The notes below the pieces were generated by a model that made no database searches, was not told the DNA's origin, and saw nothing but the letters and a program-made list of their open reading frames with translations. The translations under genes and the position numbers were made by a program. Shown piece after piece: positions 41,363 to 44,436 of a DNA stretch of 44,436 nt (position 1 is the first letter of the stretch; every line of letters starts with the position of its first letter). This DNA is from Pseudomonadota bacterium (GTDB lineage Bacteria; Pseudomonadota; Gammaproteobacteria; Steroidobacterales; Steroidobacteraceae): positions 1 through 44,436 of the forward strand of contig JAJYLP010000022.1 of the NCBI GenBank assembly GCA_021787615.1, written 5' to 3'.

Positions 41363-42946
41363 ATGAGCGGCACGGCCCGCGACATCGTGTTTGAACGGCG
41401 CCTGGCCGCGCTGATCAACGGCGGCCAGCCCGAGCTGCTGCAGCGCGGACGCCGGGGCGTCGAGAAGGAGTCCTTGCGCGTCACGCCCGACGGGCGGCTC
41501 GCGCAGACGCCGCACCCCTCGGCGCTCGGCTCGGCGCTCACCAGCGAGTACATCACGACCGATTATTCCGAGGCGCTGATCGAGCTCGTCACGCCCACGT
41601 TCACCACCACGTGGGAGCTGGTTCAGTACCTGCTCGATATGCACCAGTTCGTCTACCGCCATCTCGGCGAGGAGCTGCTGTGGGCCACGAGCATGCCGTG
41701 CCGGATCGAGCGCGACGCGGAGATCCCGATCGCCCGCTACGGCAGCTCGCACGTCGGGCGCATGAAGAGCGTCTACCGCGAAGGCCTGGGACTGCGCTAC
41801 GGGCGGATGATGCAGGCCATCTCCGGGGTGCATTTCAACTACTCGTTCCCGCAAGAATTCTGGCCGGCATACGCGGCGGTGCTTGGCTCGCGCGAGCACG
41901 GCCAGGAGTTCATCTCGGCGCGCTACTTCGATCTGCTGCGCAACTATCGCCGGCACGGCTGGCTGGTGCTGTACCTGTTCGGCGTCTCGCCGGTGGTGTG
42001 CAAAGCATTTCTCCGCGGCCGGACGCACGCGCTCGCGGAGCTCACGCCGCACACCGTCTACGAGCCGTATGCGACCAGTCTCAGGATGAGCGACATCGGC
42101 TACCGCAATCGCAACCAGGCGGACCTGACCGTCTCGGTGAACAGCCTCGCGGAGTACGTGCGCGATCTCAGCCGCGCGATCAGCACGCCGCACGCGCCGT
42201 ACGCGGCGCTCGGCGTGCGCGCCGGCGGAGAGTATCGCCAGCTCAACGCGAACATCCTGCAGATCGAAAACGAATACTACAGCTTCATCCGCCCAAAGCG
42301 CGTAGCGCGCTCGGGCGAGCGGCCGACCCAGGCGCTCAAGCGCGCCGGTGTGGAGTACGTCGAAGTGCGCGCGCTCGATGTCAGCGCCTTCGACCCGGTC
42401 GGCGTGAACCAATGCAAACTGCGTTTTCTCGAGGCGTTTCTCGCGCTGTGCCTCATGAGGGACAGTCCGCTCATCGCTGACAGCGAGCAGCACGCCGTCG
42501 ACCACAATCACCTCACGGTGGCGCGCCGGGGCCGTGAGCCGGGCCTGACGCTGTGGCGCGACGGCCGGGCAGTGCCCATGCTCGAGTGGGCCCGGGAGCT
42601 GCTCGAGGACATGACCGGTCTGTGCGAGATCCTCGACCGGGGCGATCCGGCGCAGCCGTACACGCTGGCCCTCGCGGCGCAGAGCGCCAAGCTCGCCGAC
42701 GTCGCGCGCACGCCCTCGGCGCGCATGCTCGCCGAGCTGTCCGTCACCGGGGAGTCCTTCGCGGAGCTGGCGCTGCGCATGTCGAAGCTGCACAAGGCCT
42801 ATTTCCTGGAGCTGTATCCGCCCGATGAGGCGCGGCTGGCGGAATTCGCCGCCGAGGCGCGCGCCTCGCTTGAGCGCCAGACAGCCCTGGAGGCGGCCGA
42901 TCGCGGCACATTCGAGGATTATCTCGCCCGGTATTTCGCCGCCTGA
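41363..42946 (+). CDS. gshA: Glutamate-cysteine ligase
   Basis: ATP-dependent first enzyme of glutathione synthesis, 527 residues, of the E. coli GshA type. Diagnostic segments are GRRGVEKESLRVTPDG, TTDYSEALIELVTPT, MPCRIERDAEIPIARYG, SGVHFNYSFP and YVEVRALDVSAFDPVGV. The ATG at 41363 fits the family start (MSGTARDIVFERRLAAL); the longer upstream frame overlaps the DUF1499 gene. It is followed after 86 bases by the ABC exporter genes. Near GST and the radical SAM gene, it may be part of a thiol-metabolism neighbourhood, though co-regulation is only an inference. Confidence 0.96.
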   Translation: MSGTARDIVFERRLAALINGGQPELLQRGRRGVEKESLRVTPDGRLAQTPHPSALGSALTSEYITTDYSEALIELVTPTFTTTWELVQYLLDMHQFVYRHLGEELLWATSMPCRIERDAEIPIARYGSSHVGRMKSVYREGLGLRYGRMMQAISGVHFNYSFPQEFWPAYAAVLGSREHGQEFISARYFDLLRNYRRHGWLVLYLFGVSPVVCKAFLRGRTHALAELTPHTVYEPYATSLRMSDIGYRNRNQADLTVSVNSLAEYVRDLSRAISTPHAPYAALGVRAGGEYRQLNANILQIENEYYSFIRPKRVARSGERPTQALKRAGVEYVEVRALDVSAFDPVGVNQCKLRFLEAFLALCLMRDSPLIADSEQHAVDHNHLTVARRGREPGLTLWRDGRAVPMLEWARELLEDMTGLCEILDRGDPAQPYTLALAAQSAKLADVARTPSARMLAELSVTGESFAELALRMSKLHKAYFLELYPPDEARLAEFAAEARASLERQTALEAADRGTFEDYLARYFAA

Positions 42947-43032
42947 GCGGCCCGGGACCACCGGCGGCGCCGCGGTCAATCTCCCGCACGGGCCATTGCG
43001 CAGCTCGGCCGGGTAAGGGATTCTAGTGCGTT

Positions 43033-43953
43033 ATGAACGCGCTTTCCGTACGGGGACTGACCAAGACTTACCACAACGGCGTGCAGGCCCTCAAGGGCAT
43101 CGATCTCGCCGTCGAGGAGGGCGATTTCTTCGCGCTCCTCGGGCCGAACGGGGCCGGCAAGACCACGCTCATCGGCATCGTCACCTCGCTGGTGCGCAAG
43201 AGCGGCGGCGAGGCCAGCATCTTCGGCTACGACATCGACCGGCAGCTCGAGGCGGCCAAGAGCTGCATCGGCGTGGTGCCGCAGGAAATCAACTTCAACA
43301 TGTTCGAGTCGCCGCTCACCATCGTCGTCAACCAAGCGGGCTTCTACGGCATCCCGCGGCGCGTGGCGCGCGAGCGGGCCGAGAAGTACCTGAAGCAGCT
43401 GCAGCTGTGGGACCGGCGCAACCACGCCTCCCGCTCCCTCTCGGGGGGCATGAAGCGTCGCCTGATGATCGCGCGGGCGCTGATGCACGAGCCGCGCCTG
43501 CTGATCCTCGATGAGCCCACGGCGGGGGTGGACATCGAGATCCGCCGCTCGATGTGGGACTTCCTGCGCGAGATCAATCAGCGCGGCACCACGATCATCC
43601 TGACGACGCACTACCTCGAGGAGGCCGAAACGCTCTGTCGGAACATCGCCATCATCGACGGCGGGCGCATCATCGAGCGCGACCGCATGAGCAATCTCCT
43701 GCGCCGACTGCACACCGAGACGTTTGTGCTCACCCTCGGCAAGCCGCTGACGGGGGCGCCGCAACTGCAGCCGTACCCGGTCAAGTTCATCGACGAGATT
43801 ACCCTGGAAGTGGAGGTTTCGAAGGAGGAGAATCTCAACGATCTGTTCGCGCGGTTCTCGGCGCTCGGCATCGAGGTGATCTCGCTGCGCAACAAGGTCA
43901 ATCGGCTGGAGGAGATCTTCATGCGGCTGGTCGAGAAGGGAGCCGCGGCATGA
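43033..43953 (+). CDS. ABC-2 type transporter ATP-binding protein (YadG-like)
   Basis: A 306-residue ATPase with Walker A GPNGAGKTT, Q-loop VVPQEINFN, signature LSGGMKRRLMIARAL, Walker B LLILDEPTAGVD and the switch histidine in TTHYLEEAE. The C-terminal extension beyond 220 (TFVLTLGKPLTG to EEIFMRLVEKGAAA) is like that of E. coli YadG. Its stop overlaps the permease start by four bases (ATGA). The substrate is unknown. Similarity to YadG/YadH is by eye. Confidence 0.94.
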   Translation: MNALSVRGLTKTYHNGVQALKGIDLAVEEGDFFALLGPNGAGKTTLIGIVTSLVRKSGGEASIFGYDIDRQLEAAKSCIGVVPQEINFNMFESPLTIVVNQAGFYGIPRRVARERAEKYLKQLQLWDRRNHASRSLSGGMKRRLMIARALMHEPRLLILDEPTAGVDIEIRRSMWDFLREINQRGTTIILTTHYLEEAETLCRNIAIIDGGRIIERDRMSNLLRRLHTETFVLTLGKPLTGAPQLQPYPVKFIDEITLEVEVSKEENLNDLFARFSALGIEVISLRNKVNRLEEIFMRLVEKGAAA

Positions 43954-44436
43954 GCACGGTGCTGGAGCCATACGCGCAGCGGCCGCAGCCGCTGTCCATG
44001 GCGCAGATCCGGCGGGTCGGCTTCCAGACCATCGTGATCCGCGAATTCAACCGGATCGTGCGGATCTGGAGCCAGACCATCCTGCCCTCGGGCGTGACCG
44101 CGACGCTCTATTTCCTGATTTTCGGCGCCGTGATCGGCAGCCGCATCGGCATCACCGACGGCATCAGCTATATGCTGTACATCGCGCCGGGCCTGATCAT
44201 GCAGGCCGTGATCCTCAACTCGTACAACAATGTCGTCTCATCCTTCTTCGGCGCGAAATTCGGCAAGCACATCGAGGAGCTGCTCGTCTCGCCGCTGCCG
44301 AGCTGGATCATCGTGTCCGGCTACGTGACCGGCGGGCTGGTGCGCGGCATCATGGTGGGTGTTCTGGTCAGCGCCGTCACGCTGTTCTTCACCCACCTGC
44401 CGGTGGCGCACCCGGTGATCGTGGTCGCGGCGGCCG
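43950..44436 (+). CDS. ABC-2 type permease (YadH-like), cut by window end
   Basis: The N-terminal 162 codons of a permease starting MSTVLEPYAQRPQP. The segment VGFQTIVIREFNRIVRIWSQ is followed by ILPSGVTATLYFLIFGAVIG, a first membrane helix, then SYMLYIAPGLIMQAVILNSY and a coupling-helix-like EELLVSPLPSWIIVSGYVTGG. This matches ABC2_membrane permeases of the YadH type, encoded directly after YadG. The gene runs off the window. It is translationally coupled to the ATPase gene. Confidence 0.93.
   Translation, partial: MSTVLEPYAQRPQPLSMAQIRRVGFQTIVIREFNRIVRIWSQTILPSGVTATLYFLIFGAVIGSRIGITDGISYMLYIAPGLIMQAVILNSYNNVVSSFFGAKFGKHIEELLVSPLPSWIIVSGYVTGGLVRGIMVGVLVSAVTLFFTHLPVAHPVIVVAAA

Overview
The window is a piece of a very GC-rich bacterial chromosome, apparently core genome. 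I see no rRNA or tRNA genes, insertion sequences, phage genes or CRISPR arrays. Family content and gene order point to a gammaproteobacterium close to Xanthomonadales or Nevskiales/Steroidobacterales: the def-fmt-rsmB-DUF4390-NtrY/NtrX run, the LysM-dprA-smg-topA block, an argS-SPOR pair, a sigma-DUF3619-DUF3106 unit, and a three-subunit transhydrogenase. The taxon is inference. Genes are packed tightly. Many abut or overlap by a few bases, several start with GTG or TTG, and no stretch over 300 bases lacks a gene.

1-6.3 kb (mostly minus strand): 3'-truncated topA, smg, a short open frame that looks like only the C-terminal winged helix of DprA, then rlmJ and aroE on the plus strand, then a minus-strand LysM lipoprotein. 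6.4-13.5 kb (plus): def, fmt, rsmB, a DUF4390 protein and an NtrY/NtrX-like two-component pair whose regulator has a degenerate AAA+ domain. 13.5-18.2 kb (minus): SPOR/FtsN-like protein, argS and priA. 18.3-20.3 kb (plus): a four-gene unit of sigma factor, DUF3619 membrane protein, small secreted protein and repetitive DUF3106 protein. 20.3-23.2 kb (minus): pntAA-pntAB-pntB.

23.2-27.4 kb (plus): an HNH endonuclease, a stand-alone 5'-nuclease, and an acetyl-CoA synthetase with a long histone-H1-like basic tail. 27.4-31.7 kb: a small membrane protein and a YbjQ protein (minus), an unknown 119-residue protein (plus), then yceI, cytochrome b561, hemH and a dienelactone hydrolase (minus). 31.8-37.1 kb (plus): a thiolase, a secreted S9 peptidase homologue that has lost its catalytic Ser and His, and a cyclic-nucleotide-domain/patatin phospholipase. 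37.2-41.3 kb: GST, DUF2064 glycosyltransferase and radical SAM enzyme (plus), MTA/MTI phosphorylase (minus), DUF1499 membrane protein (plus). 41.4 kb to the end (plus): gshA and an ABC-2 exporter pair whose permease is cut by the window edge.

Most genes are housekeeping: translation start and formyl-Met processing, rRNA and tRNA functions, replication restart, NADPH and glutathione supply, heme. The items most worth following up are the Acs-basic tail fusion, the S9 pseudopeptidase, the reduced dprA, the degenerate NtrX, the sigma/DUF3619/DUF3106 unit, and the radical SAM-DUF2064-phosphorylase neighbourhood.
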